Part shown: in pieces, positions 34,146 to 42,500 of the stretch
Layout: the number at the start of each line of letters is the position of its first letter
How positions within the stretch are numbered: position 1 is the stretch's first letter
Source of the DNA: Exiguobacterium sp. AM39-5BH
GTDB lineage: Bacteria > Bacillota > Bacilli > Exiguobacteriales > Exiguobacteriaceae
Direction: 5' to 3'
Length of the DNA stretch: 64,000 nucleotides
Assembly (NCBI RefSeq): GCF_003467445.1
Contig: NZ_QSGS01000001.1
Location: 434,001 to 498,000, forward strand
Notes under the pieces: model-generated
Databases searched by the model: none
Seen by the model: the letters and a program-made list of their open reading frames with translations, nothing else
Told to the model about the DNA's origin: nothing
Made by a program: the position numbers and the translations under genes

Positions 34146-34838
34146 TCAGACCCAGCCTGCAAACCATTCCAAGTAGCGAATCGTATAGCGGGCGACCTGT
34201 TGGGAAGCCGTCGACCCATCATCTGGGAGATAAGATACATTCGTTTGGTAAGATTCATAAAACGACATGACGTCCTTGACGTATTGTTCGCTCCGATTGT
34301 ATTCAAAAATGGCATTACGAATCGAATCGTTCGAATCAGAGGTCGTCCCACCATGCTCGCTCAAGTAATATGCGGCCGCATGGGCGGAATCGACGAGACT
34401 GTGGGGGTCGGCTATGCCATCATTGTCTCCGTCGCGGCCCAGGCCACCATACTGTTCGATGAGCGCGAGATCCGTCAAATCGACTTCGTCTTCAGGGACG
34501 TCACCTTTTTGATCCTCCGTGTCATATTGCCAACCGAGCCATGTTCGTGGCATAAATTGAAATGGTCCAATCGCTCCGACCGATGAACGCATCGATGAGC
34601 TATGAGAGAAAATCGTTTCGACACGATGGACAGCAGCGAGTAATCGCCAATCGACGTCATAAGTCGTTGCCGCATCCTTATACACATTACGATGAACGGA
34701 TGGGATGCCATGATCGCCGTAATAGGCCCGGTAAAGGGCGTTGTTCACTTTATCATGTTGACCAAACCAGCCGATTGCGCCGAGGCATAGCACGATCACA
34801 AGCATGAGACCGGTCAGTCGCAAAATAAATCGTTTCAA
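34146..34838 (-). CDS. Membrane-anchored lytic transglycosylase (SLT fold)
   Basis: 230 residues from TTG 34838: one N-terminal membrane helix ('LTGLMLVIVLCLGAIGWFG'), then a lysozyme-like domain with catalytic Glu in 'LLAAVHRVETIFSHS', 'GAIGPFQFMPRTW', and 'DSAHAAAYYLSEHGG'. This is the stand-alone SLT/SagD-like group that cuts peptidoglycan glycan strands. TTG 34838 is chosen since AGGAGG lies 7 bases before it; a farther in-frame start at 34865 has none. Confidence 0.85.
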   Translation of the reverse strand: MKRFILRLTGLMLVIVLCLGAIGWFGQHDKVNNALYRAYYGDHGIPSVHRNVYKDAATTYDVDWRLLAAVHRVETIFSHSSSMRSSVGAIGPFQFMPRTWLGWQYDTEDQKGDVPEDEVDLTDLALIEQYGGLGRDGDNDGIADPHSLVDSAHAAAYYLSEHGGTTSDSNDSIRNAIFEYNRSEQYVKDVMSFYESYQTNVSYLPDDGSTASQQVARYTIRYLEWFAGWV

Positions 34839-34916
34839 TATTCCGCCTCCTAGCTTTCTAGACAATACCCGAATAGTGTAGCATATAGCTAACAGGAAGG
34901 ATAGGAGTGGATATCG

Positions 34917-35615
34917 ATGCTCGAACAGGTCGTATTTACCATCATTCTCATGTACTTATTGATTGTCCAATTGTTCAACGCGCGCCTCATGAAGCCAATG
35001 ATCGAAGCCCTTGGACGTGACCGTGTCTATGAACAGACCGTCAAGTCGGCTTGGGGGCTATGTTTGCTCTTAATAGCCCTCGTATTCTTATTTCAGGTCC
35101 CACTTGAACAAGTCGGGCTTGGATTTGCTCCCGCCGCAGGCGATATGCGAGCCTGGAAGTTCTTCTTTTTCACCACCATCCTCATTTCTGGAATGGTGGC
35201 GTTCTATTTACTTGTCAAAACCTCACCGGCACTGCGACGTTGGTTACGACCTTACTATGAATTAGAGATCGAGCGATTGATTTTACCGCGTACGAGCCAG
35301 GAAGCAAAGGCATGGGGAGCCATCTCATGGACCGCAGGCGTGACCGAAGAGTTCATCTTCCGCGGTGTGTTGCTCTACACCGTCACCTTCTATATCGACG
35401 TCCCGTTACCGTGGCTCGCCTTGGTCGGCGGTGCCATGTTCGGATTGGCCCACGCCTATCAAGGAATCAGGGGCATCCTGGTGACGGGAATCGTCGGCTG
35501 GGGTCTCGGTTACCTTTATTTAGTGATGGGTATTCTATGGCCGATCATGATTCTTCATGCGCTTCTAGACCTTATCGCGGGACCGATTCATGTAGTCGAC
35601 TCAAAAACTGACTGA
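34917..35615 (+). CDS. CPBP family intramembrane glutamic endopeptidase
   Basis: 232 residues, about seven membrane helices, with motif 1 'EEFIFR' at 144-149 (Glu-Glu-x3-Arg), motif 2 'FGLAHAYQG' and motif 3 His in 'MILHALLD'. These are the CPBP/Rce1 protease or immunity-type motifs. RBS ATAGGAGTGG before the ATG. Its last 44 bases overlap the convergent hydrolase gene. Target unknown. Confidence 0.88.
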   Translation: MLEQVVFTIILMYLLIVQLFNARLMKPMIEALGRDRVYEQTVKSAWGLCLLLIALVFLFQVPLEQVGLGFAPAAGDMRAWKFFFFTTILISGMVAFYLLVKTSPALRRWLRPYYELEIERLILPRTSQEAKAWGAISWTAGVTEEFIFRGVLLYTVTFYIDVPLPWLALVGGAMFGLAHAYQGIRGILVTGIVGWGLGYLYLVMGILWPIMILHALLDLIAGPIHVVDSKTD

Positions 35616-36471
35616 CAGCCGATTCATAGGCGGGCAAATCCTTCAAAATACAGTTCGTATGCTCGGCACCATGGATGAGGGCGATTTCGTTTTGGCGGTT
35701 GAGTGCATTCATCTCGACAGACATCCACGTTGGTACAAAATCATCTTCTGTTCCATGGATGAAAAGGATTGGTGCATCAATCGTCGCGAGCGCTCGTTTC
35801 GGTCGAACCTGATGCATTCGGAATCCGGCACGGGTCCAAAGGAAATAATTGATTCCCGGCAACAACAAATCGCCAGGCAGTTTGTGCAGGACGTTCAGTT
35901 GATGACGCATAAGTTGTCTCATATCATCGAATGGGCACTCGGCAATTAAAAAATCGACATCGGTCAATGGTCCGGCCTGTAAAATCGAGGCGGCGCCCAT
36001 CGACACGCCATGCAGGCCGACCTCGGTGACGGACTCATTGGCCCGCAGCCAATCGACCCAATCCACGATGTCATGTTTCTCATGATAGCCGTACGAGGCG
36101 TACACACCCTCGGATTCACCGTGGGACCGCAAATCGACGGCGAGCAGATTGTAGCCGAGGCGATGGAACATCGCCAAATGCGGGGCCATGAAGCTGTGGG
36201 ACGCCGTATAGCCGTGTACGAAGACGATCCATTTCAATGAGCCTTCGTTTCGATACACTCGTCCATAGAGGCGGTATCCGTCTTGCGAGCGGAGCGAGAC
36301 GTGCTCGAACGGCACGTCGTGATAAAAGGATTGATCTTCCTTCGTATAGGGGGCCAACAGCATCTCGGGCGTCTTGCGTTTCCCTCGTGTCATGCGTTTG
36401 AACGCATAGTAGCTGATGGCATAATATCCAGTGAATAATGTTGCGAGTCCAACCTTCCATCTCTTCTGCAT
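35572..36471 (-). CDS. Alpha/beta hydrolase, membrane-anchored (second copy)
   Basis: 299 residues. An N-terminal membrane helix, then 'VFVHGYTASHSFM', 'DLRSHGESEG', nucleophile 'GVSMGAASIL', 'FIHGTEDDFVPTWMS' and 'GAEHTNCI' (His). Same architecture as 5753-6640. ATG 36471 is chosen for AAAGGAGC 8 bases upstream. Overlaps the CPBP gene tail-to-tail. Substrate unknown. Confidence 0.87.
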   Translation of the reverse strand: MQKRWKVGLATLFTGYYAISYYAFKRMTRGKRKTPEMLLAPYTKEDQSFYHDVPFEHVSLRSQDGYRLYGRVYRNEGSLKWIVFVHGYTASHSFMAPHLAMFHRLGYNLLAVDLRSHGESEGVYASYGYHEKHDIVDWVDWLRANESVTEVGLHGVSMGAASILQAGPLTDVDFLIAECPFDDMRQLMRHQLNVLHKLPGDLLLPGINYFLWTRAGFRMHQVRPKRALATIDAPILFIHGTEDDFVPTWMSVEMNALNRQNEIALIHGAEHTNCILKDLPAYESAVSQFLSRLHESVPR

Positions 36472-36655
36472 ATGAACCGCTCCTTTCCTCATTATTGTAC
36501 CCGAAAACACGTTCCCAATTCACGTGCCATGTGGGGCGGGGGATGCTTTGCGTGACGGAACACCAGGTCTTACGTGTGACAAGCCGGATTGTGATGAACG
36601 GAGTTTGTCGCATAAGATGAGAGCGAACAGTCACCAAGTGGGAGGAAGCGAACCG

Positions 36656-37081
36656 ATGGAGCGACAGGCGATGTATCAGTTTTTACAAGCGTGTTTGACC
36701 GGACAGACGGACTATATGACAGATGGGGTGACGTTTTATCGCGCCCCGACGAGCGCGGCGCGACAACATGGAATCGTCTTGGACGTATTGATTGACCGCT
36801 ATTTGTCTCGACCTGGCCAGACGATTGTGCTGTCGGTCCCGGACATCGCCGTCTCCATCGACGTGTCGGCGGACGAGATCGTCCGGTCCGTGCTCGCGCT
36901 CGCCCGTATCACGCTCGTCTCGCAACATATCGAGGAGAGATTGATTCGTGTCGTCTCGGCGGGCATCGATGACGCGGGACGCTTGACGCTCGTCATTTGT
37001 TTCAACGCTTGGCTGACATATCATTTGGGACGTTTGTCGAGAGAGTGGCGCGAGTTGCCGACTCAAGTGCATGTCATGTGA
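36656..37081 (+). CDS. Hypothetical protein, 141 residues
   Basis: No family recognised. N-terminal 'ERQAMYQFLQACLTGQTDY' then a region with helix-turn-helix-like spacing ('LSVPDIAVSIDVSADEIVRSVLALARITLVSQ') and a beta-rich tail. It could be a winged-helix protein but no specific evidence supports a regulator role. GGGAGGAAG lies 6-8 bases before ATG 36656. Followed by a strong bidirectional terminator. Confidence 0.65.
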   Translation: MERQAMYQFLQACLTGQTDYMTDGVTFYRAPTSAARQHGIVLDVLIDRYLSRPGQTIVLSVPDIAVSIDVSADEIVRSVLALARITLVSQHIEERLIRVVSAGIDDAGRLTLVICFNAWLTYHLGRLSREWRELPTQVHVM

Positions 37082-37099
37082 GACACCTTGAATGACAAA

Positions 37100-37142
37100 C
37101 TAATAGGGAAGACCGCGTCCTTCGCGGTCTTCCCTATTTTAA
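37100..37142. terminator. Bidirectional terminator between the hypothetical gene and hrtA
   Basis: Stem AATAGGGAAGACCGC / GCGGTCTTCCCTATT with seven-base loop and T/A flanks. Confidence 0.93.
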
Positions 37143-37786
37143 TGTCGGGGCGACGGTTGAAGTTTCCCATCTTGTAGCAATAGAACCCGGTCGCAGACGT
37201 CGAGCATCCGTTCATCATGGGTGATGACGATGACCCGTCGGTTATGATTCCGCGCTTCGGCGGCGAGAAGCTCCATGACACGACGACCGTTTTCAAAATC
37301 AAGGCTTGCGGTCGGTTCGTCAGCCAGGATGAGCCGCGGACGATTCACCAAGGCGCGGGCGACCGCAACACGTTGACGCTCCCCGCCGGAGAGGAACTGA
37401 GGTAACTGGTTGAGACGGTGACTTAAACCAAGAACGTCAAGCAGACGGAGCGGGTCTTGTTTAGAGTCGCTGTCCGCCTGTACGAGTTCGAGTTGTTCTC
37501 GAACTGTCAAATAAGGGACGAGGTGGGCTTGTTGAAACACGAATCCAATCTCGTTCAATCTTAGCAGGCGGCGCTCTTCTTCATCGGCGATGAGTAAATC
37601 TTTCCCTTCAAGTTCGATTCGTCCAGCGTCAGGTTGCTTCAGCAACCCGAGAATTTGCAGGAGCGTACTTTTACCACTCCCGCTCGGCCCGATGATGCCG
37701 ATACATTCTCCCGGCTTGACTTCTAAATCGACGCCTTGCAAAACAGGTTGGCTATCGTAAGCATGCGTAATATTTGTTAGTTTCAT
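37139..37786 (-). CDS. hrtA: ABC transporter ATPase, HrtA-like (haem efflux)
   Basis: 215 residues, MacB/LolD-type ATPase. Walker A 'GPSGSGKST' at 33-41, Q-loop 'FVFQQAHLVPYLTVREQLELV', signature 'LSGGERQRVAVARAL', Walker B 'LILADEPTASLD'. The 'HLVPYL.V.EQL.LV' stretch is shared with HrtA of Staphylococcus. It pairs with the FtsX-like permease hrtB, its start overlapping that gene's stop. Haem export is inferred from the hssRS neighbours. Confidence 0.82.
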   Translation of the reverse strand: MKLTNITHAYDSQPVLQGVDLEVKPGECIGIIGPSGSGKSTLLQILGLLKQPDAGRIELEGKDLLIADEEERRLLRLNEIGFVFQQAHLVPYLTVREQLELVQADSDSKQDPLRLLDVLGLSHRLNQLPQFLSGGERQRVAVARALVNRPRLILADEPTASLDFENGRRVMELLAAEARNHNRRVIVITHDERMLDVCDRVLLLQDGKLQPSPRH

Positions 37787-38790
37787 TGTCCAATTCCTCC
37801 TAGCGCGTCAGCAGCGTCAAGCTTACGTAATTTCCATAACGGCAATAACATCCCGAAGAGAGAGAGACCGGACATGATTGCGCTATAAACGAATACGTTC
37901 CCGATGTCGAACCGGAACGGAATGCCATCGGGGACAATGATGGTGACGATACTGGTCAAAGCGGCGGCCAATATGCTTGCGATGAGCACTATGACCATGA
38001 CCTGTGAGACAAGCGCTGTGCCAATCAATCGTGAACGAATACCAATCGCTTTTAAAATTCCGAGTTCGGGAAGTTTTTGCAACGTCAACATATAAAAGAA
38101 TGCGGTCAAGATGAACGCTCCAATGAACAACAAAAATCCGCGCATCATCGTGAACGTACCTTGTTCAGCGGTATATCCAGGGACGGCCTCGACCACTTGT
38201 TGTTTCGTTAGCGTTTCCAGTGATGATGTGTCTTTTCCGAGCCATGCAGAAACGTAAGCGGGTTGACCACTAGTCGACTGGTAAGCCTGCCAAGTGTCCG
38301 AGGATGCCCAAATGACAGGCGCATGACTATAACGTCCATCCGTCGTCCCGACGATCGTAAACGTATATCCGGTGGCAAAATCCTTGACCGTGTCACCGAT
38401 TTGGACGTCTCCGAGAAAACTTGGGTCGACGATTACTTCACCGACAGCAAGAGCAAGCTCAGGTCCGATATCCGAATCGGCCGGTAACGTGAACAAGGTG
38501 GCATCTTGTTTTTTCGTACCATGGACGAGCGTCATCGGTTTGACGCCGAGCGGGGTGAATGTTTCTGGGGTTGGCGACTCGATGAAGGAACGGGTCAATT
38601 GCCCTTCCGCATCTTCAGCCAGATGAAACGTATCGACCTCGAGTTCACGCAAACTGGCACCGTTATCGTAGGCGAGCCCGTCCGCAAGCCCCGTAATCAA
38701 GGTCGACAATAGGACGATGAGTAAGGTGATTACAAAAATGAGCGAGAATTTTCGTTTCTGTCGCCATATCTCTTTAAAACCTAAATACAT
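37783..38790 (-). CDS. hrtB: FtsX-like ABC permease, HrtB-like (haem efflux)
   Basis: 335 residues: N-terminal helix ('KFSLIFVITLLIVLLSTLITGL'), a large outside domain ('LRELEVDTFHLAEDAEGQLTRSFI'), then three C-terminal helices including 'LQKLPELGILKAIGIRS'. This is the four-helix MacB/HrtB plan. Preceded by AAGGAGG inside a hairpin and by an HssR-type repeat, and located next to a two-component system of matching type. Confidence 0.82.
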   Translation of the reverse strand: MYLGFKEIWRQKRKFSLIFVITLLIVLLSTLITGLADGLAYDNGASLRELEVDTFHLAEDAEGQLTRSFIESPTPETFTPLGVKPMTLVHGTKKQDATLFTLPADSDIGPELALAVGEVIVDPSFLGDVQIGDTVKDFATGYTFTIVGTTDGRYSHAPVIWASSDTWQAYQSTSGQPAYVSAWLGKDTSSLETLTKQQVVEAVPGYTAEQGTFTMMRGFLLFIGAFILTAFFYMLTLQKLPELGILKAIGIRSRLIGTALVSQVMVIVLIASILAAALTSIVTIIVPDGIPFRFDIGNVFVYSAIMSGLSLFGMLLPLWKLRKLDAADALGGIGQ

Positions 38791-38798
38791 AAAAAAGC

Positions 38799-38824
38799 CT
38801 CCTTCATACGTAGCGATGAAGGAA
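38799..38824 (-). promoter_or_regulatory. Hairpin covering the hrtB ribosome-binding site
   Basis: CCTTCAT (minus 38822-38816) and ATGAAGG (38807-38801) with an 8-base loop. The 3' arm overlaps AAGGAGG at 38804-38798, so folding could hide the ribosome site of hrtB. Confidence 0.5.
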
Positions 38825-38836
38825 GCATAACCGATG

Positions 38837-38856
38837 GATATGAACGGAAGATGAAC
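38837..38856 (-). promoter_or_regulatory. Candidate HssR box upstream of hrtBA
   Basis: Direct repeat GTTCATCTTCC GTTCATATCC on the minus strand: two GTTCAT half-sites 11 bases apart, as in the HssR site of the Staphylococcus hrtAB promoter. It lies just after the hssS stop and about 47-66 bases before hrtB. Confidence 0.75.
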
Positions 38857-38860
38857 AGAT

Positions 38861-40207
38861 TCACAATTTTACAAAAAACACGGTTCCTTTGCCAAGATGC
38901 GATTCAACTGTCAATTCACCGCCGTGCAGTTGGACGATGTCTTGAACGATGGCAAGCCCGAGACCTGTACCTCGTCTAGTCCGGGAGACGTCCGCTTTAT
39001 AGAAGCGTTCGAATAGGCGAGTCTGTGTCGCTTCGTCCATACCGATACCGGTGTCTCGAATTGAGACGGTCGGACGGTCTGCTTGATACGACTTGATGGT
39101 AATCAATCCGCCATCCTGAGAGGCATGAATCGCATTCATCAACAAGTTGGACCAAACTTGCGCCAATAAAATCGGATCTCCAAGCACGACAAGTGATGGA
39201 TCAAGCTCCGTTGCGACGGCGATTCCTTTCTCATCGAGTTGAAACGTGTGACGGCGGATGACGTCCTTGATCGATTCACTAATAGAGACCTGTACCGATA
39301 AGGACACGTTCGCCTCGTCGAGCCTTGCGAGTAAGAGTAATTGCCGCGTCAAATCAGACAAGCGCTCGGCCTCGTCACGGATGATCACTGCATACGTGTT
39401 TACCTCCCCGTCAGTGCGGGCCACGAGTTCCAACGCATAGCCTTTGATTGAAGTGAGTGGTGTTTGAAACTCATGCGAGACGTTCGAGACAAAACGCCTG
39501 CGCTCGCCCTCCGACTTTTCAAGGGAATCGACCATATCTGAGAAACGATGAGCGAGAGTCCCGATTTCATCTTTGCGCTCTGAAGGGAGAGCGGACGGAC
39601 GGCCGCCGGAAGCGACGGAACGGGTCGCATCGGTCAGGATTCGTAGTGGACGGACGATTTGGCTTGTCGACAGCGCAATCAATATGAAGGTAAACCCGGT
39701 CAACAGCGCGAAGAATAAACCTACGAACAGATGAAGCTCACGGATTTGAGCACTAAGATCGGGACGAATGAAGACAGCATCTTTCCCGTCAAGACTGAAG
39801 CCATACGTGTTGATCACTTCATTGTCGAACAGGCCAAGCCAAAACAAGTGGAACGGATAGGTGCGCATCCCTTCGTATCGAGTTCCTTCGCGAACGGACG
39901 CGATGATGGCCGGGTCGAGTTCCTCGTCTCGAAATGAGCCTCCGTAGCGATTGATTTCCCCATCCTGGCGCACGACGAAAAGCTGATACCCTGTCTGTGC
40001 GAGCAGCGAGTAAAAAGTCGATGTCTCACCATCAGTATGTGTCGTGAAGTATTCCTTGGCGGCTTGAGCAGTCCGCTCGGTCTTCTCACTGTAAGTCGGT
40101 TGCCACCATACATAATAGGCGATGTTGCTGACGAGAAGAGCAAGGGCACCGGAAAGGAGTAAAATCATGAATACGGTCAAGATGATTCGTGTATAAAGTG
40201 TCTTCAT
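38861..40207 (-). CDS. hssS: Sensor histidine kinase, HssS-like (haem sensing)
   Basis: 448 residues. Two membrane helices (about 8-32 and 160-180) flank an outside sensor of about 125 residues, followed by HAMP, a dimerisation domain with phospho-acceptor His245 in 'SNVSHEFQTPLTSIKGY', and an ATPase with 'NLLMNAIHAS', 'DTGIGM' and 'GTGLGLAIV'. Its length and plan match HssS. ATG overlaps the hssR stop by four bases. Confidence 0.85.
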   Translation of the reverse strand: MKTLYTRIILTVFMILLLSGALALLVSNIAYYVWWQPTYSEKTERTAQAAKEYFTTHTDGETSTFYSLLAQTGYQLFVVRQDGEINRYGGSFRDEELDPAIIASVREGTRYEGMRTYPFHLFWLGLFDNEVINTYGFSLDGKDAVFIRPDLSAQIRELHLFVGLFFALLTGFTFILIALSTSQIVRPLRILTDATRSVASGGRPSALPSERKDEIGTLAHRFSDMVDSLEKSEGERRRFVSNVSHEFQTPLTSIKGYALELVARTDGEVNTYAVIIRDEAERLSDLTRQLLLLARLDEANVSLSVQVSISESIKDVIRRHTFQLDEKGIAVATELDPSLVVLGDPILLAQVWSNLLMNAIHASQDGGLITIKSYQADRPTVSIRDTGIGMDEATQTRLFERFYKADVSRTRRGTGLGLAIVQDIVQLHGGELTVESHLGKGTVFFVKL

Positions 40208-40869
40208 GAGGATACCTCGAGCGTATAACCGACGCCGCGGACGGTTCGAATCATAATGTCATCGTCGTGAAGACGACTTCGCAGCCGTTTAATATGGACA
40301 TCGATTGTCCGATCGTCACCCGAGAACTCAAGCCCCCACACTTGTTCAATCAGTTCATCGCGGGTGAAGACACGTCCAGGGAAAGCCGCCAACTGATAGA
40401 GCAGTTCAAACTCTTTTTTGGGCAAATGAATCGTCTCATGATGAAGTTCAAGACGATAGTCGCGGAGATCGAGTTTGAGTGGTCCGACCGTGATGAGCGT
40501 GGCCGCGTTTTTGGCATAGCGTTTCGCGACGGCCTGGAGCCGGAATAACAGTTCTTCCGGGATAAACGGTTTCGTCATATAATCGTCGGCGCCGTGCTCG
40601 AAACCGCTCCGTTTTTCTTCCCATTCCCCAAGGGCGGTCAATAAAATGACAGGGATGTCCGTCATTTGTTTCAACCGCGAACAGAGCATACGTCCGTCTA
40701 GACCAGGCAACATGATATCGATGACCGCGGCGTCAGTCGGGTTCGCGAGAAATAATCGCTCGGCGGTTGCTCCGTCCGTGGCCGTTGTGACGGTATGCCC
40801 AGCCCGTTGAAGCGTGCTCTCGATCAAATGGAGGATGGCAAGGTCGTCTTCTACAATCAATACATGCAT
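40204..40869 (-). CDS. hssR: Response regulator, HssR-like (OmpR family)
   Basis: 221 residues. Receiver domain with Asp8-9, phospho-acceptor Asp51 ('VIDIMLPGLDG') and Lys in 'TKPFIPEELLFR', then an OmpR/PhoB winged helix ('KEFELLYQLAAFPGRVFTRDELIEQVWG', 'DDRTIDVHIKRLRSRL'). First gene of hssRS, placed before hrtBA on the same strand. Confidence 0.87.
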   Translation of the reverse strand: MHVLIVEDDLAILHLIESTLQRAGHTVTTATDGATAERLFLANPTDAAVIDIMLPGLDGRMLCSRLKQMTDIPVILLTALGEWEEKRSGFEHGADDYMTKPFIPEELLFRLQAVAKRYAKNAATLITVGPLKLDLRDYRLELHHETIHLPKKEFELLYQLAAFPGRVFTRDELIEQVWGLEFSGDDRTIDVHIKRLRSRLHDDDIMIRTVRGVGYTLEVSS

Positions 40870-40898
40870 CGTGATCTTCCTTTCTAGTGACTCACATC

Positions 40899-40931
40899 TA
40901 AAACAGGTGACCCGTCCTAGGTCACCTGTCC
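40899..40931 (-). terminator. Terminator of the 296-residue hypothetical gene
   Basis: Stem ACAGGTGACC / GGTCACCTGT with a seven-base loop and four T residues on the minus strand. It lies between that gene and the hssR start. Confidence 0.75.
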
Positions 40932-40932
40932 G

Positions 40933-41823
40933 TTACGTGGTTTTGGTTAGTTCTTTGTGTAAGGCACGCAGCGCCCGTAAAAAAGCGTCCTTGAAGTACT
41001 TGTCTTCTTGCGCCTCGAGCGTCTCGAGTGCGTTCGTGTCGCCGCCACTTGCTTTGACGAGCAGATTGACGACCGTTCCCCAACGCTTGACGTGCTCCGG
41101 TCGAGGATGGTTCATCGCGTCGGTCAACGTGAACCAATACGGTTGGTCGCGCCGTTGTAATGTGGCAATCATCTGTTTCGCCGTCATCGCTTCCGACTCG
41201 GTTGGTAATGTGGCTGTGGTAAACCAGCCGAGCAGGGCAACGCTCATCTCTTCAAATCGGGATTTTGCCTCAGGGTCAACCGGCTCACGCCCAAATTCGG
41301 AAATATTCACGAAGACGAGTCGATCTTTACGGTCAAGGTGAGTAATCCATCCTTTGACCGATTTGAGTCTATCCTTGTCTTTCGATTGGGCTTTCACAGT
41401 GTAGCCGTTCAGTTTTCCGATATAAATCCGGAATTGACCGCGGTCGAGCTGTTTGTCCACTTTGAACTCGATGTCCTGTCCGACCGTGAAAGGTTGATTT
41501 TGCTTGTTGAGCGTCTCGCCTTTCTTCAGTTCAGGACGCCGGACGATATAGCGAAGTGCTTCTTGTTCCGTCCGGTCGTCAAGCGTCCATAAGTTGTTTG
41601 GTGTGACATTTTTGAAGCGGTGTCGCCGGACATAGATATATTGGTCGAGCGCCTCGACGGCGTCGGCGGCAGAACCTTTTCCACTTAAGTAGTCATCTGC
41701 GATATCCCGGAGCGTAATCGACTCGAGCCGGTCGATGTGCCCGGCATAAGGAATGTTCCCGACGACGAACAACGCAGTGGCAATTAATTCACTTTCACGA
41801 GGGGTTAATGGGCGTTTGGCCAT
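40933..41823 (-). CDS. Hypothetical protein, 296 residues
   Basis: No family recognised. Soluble and charged. N-terminal 'TPRESELIATALFVVGNIPYAGHIDRLESITLRDIADDYL' looks helical, the middle ('YIGKLNGYTVKAQSKD', 'DRLVFVNISEFG') beta-rich, and the C-terminus helical again. ATG 41823 is chosen for AGAGGAAG 8 bases upstream; an earlier in-frame start has no such site. Intact, with its own terminator. Confidence 0.7.
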   Translation of the reverse strand: MAKRPLTPRESELIATALFVVGNIPYAGHIDRLESITLRDIADDYLSGKGSAADAVEALDQYIYVRRHRFKNVTPNNLWTLDDRTEQEALRYIVRRPELKKGETLNKQNQPFTVGQDIEFKVDKQLDRGQFRIYIGKLNGYTVKAQSKDKDRLKSVKGWITHLDRKDRLVFVNISEFGREPVDPEAKSRFEEMSVALLGWFTTATLPTESEAMTAKQMIATLQRRDQPYWFTLTDAMNHPRPEHVKRWGTVVNLLVKASGGDTNALETLEAQEDKYFKDAFLRALRALHKELTKTT

Positions 41824-41991
41824 GCTACACTTCCTCTCTCCATTCATATGATTTAGTATACCAAAAACAGATTTCGACATGTTGTAGGAATCGCCTGATT
41901 GGAAAATTTTACAGGCTTAAAGGAATTCATCGTTTCATTCAGAATAATGGATTAAGATAGAGTTAAATGGATATCGAAAAGAGGTGATGAG

Positions 41992-42399
41992 ATGAAGCTA
42001 TCGATTGATCCCGGGGATTATGTCGTCTTGATTGAAATTAACAAAGAAGTGTTAAAGTGCACATCACTTGACCAGGCCGACTATGTCGACCGGGACCGTT
42101 ATGAATTGGTAGGGAGGATGAGTGAGCGGCTTCCTGCCGAGGTGATCGTCCCCTCCGTCATCGACTATATTCGATTCGGAAGTGGCTACATCGGTGATAA
42201 CATCGTTTGGGACAAAGAGACGGAGTCGTTTTTTTGTCAACAGTTCGAGACGATCGATGGCTCACCTCTTGGCGAGGACTTGGAAGGTTTTTTGCCTGAC
42301 CCTTATCGGACTGAACTCGCCCGTTATTATACGTATTTAACCATTGGCAAAATAATCGACTATGAGATGGAAGGCCCTGACCAACAAGATTATTGGTGA
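41992..42399 (+). CDS. Hypothetical protein, 135 residues
   Basis: Soluble acidic protein with an immunity-protein or SMI1-like size but no diagnostic motif. 'DPGDYVVLIEINKEVLKC' opens it, 'YIGDNIVWDKETESFF' is central and an acidic helical tail closes it. GAGGTGATGAG precedes the ATG. Alone, upstream of the subtilase gene. Confidence 0.65.
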   Translation: MKLSIDPGDYVVLIEINKEVLKCTSLDQADYVDRDRYELVGRMSERLPAEVIVPSVIDYIRFGSGYIGDNIVWDKETESFFCQQFETIDGSPLGEDLEGFLPDPYRTELARYYTYLTIGKIIDYEMEGPDQQDYW

Positions 42400-42500
42400 C
42401 CATGAAAAAAATATTATCTATTTTTCGAAAAAAGGGAAATCAGACTCGATATTTGAGATAATGGGGATATCTTATGAAGTAAGAATTGGAGCGATAATCG

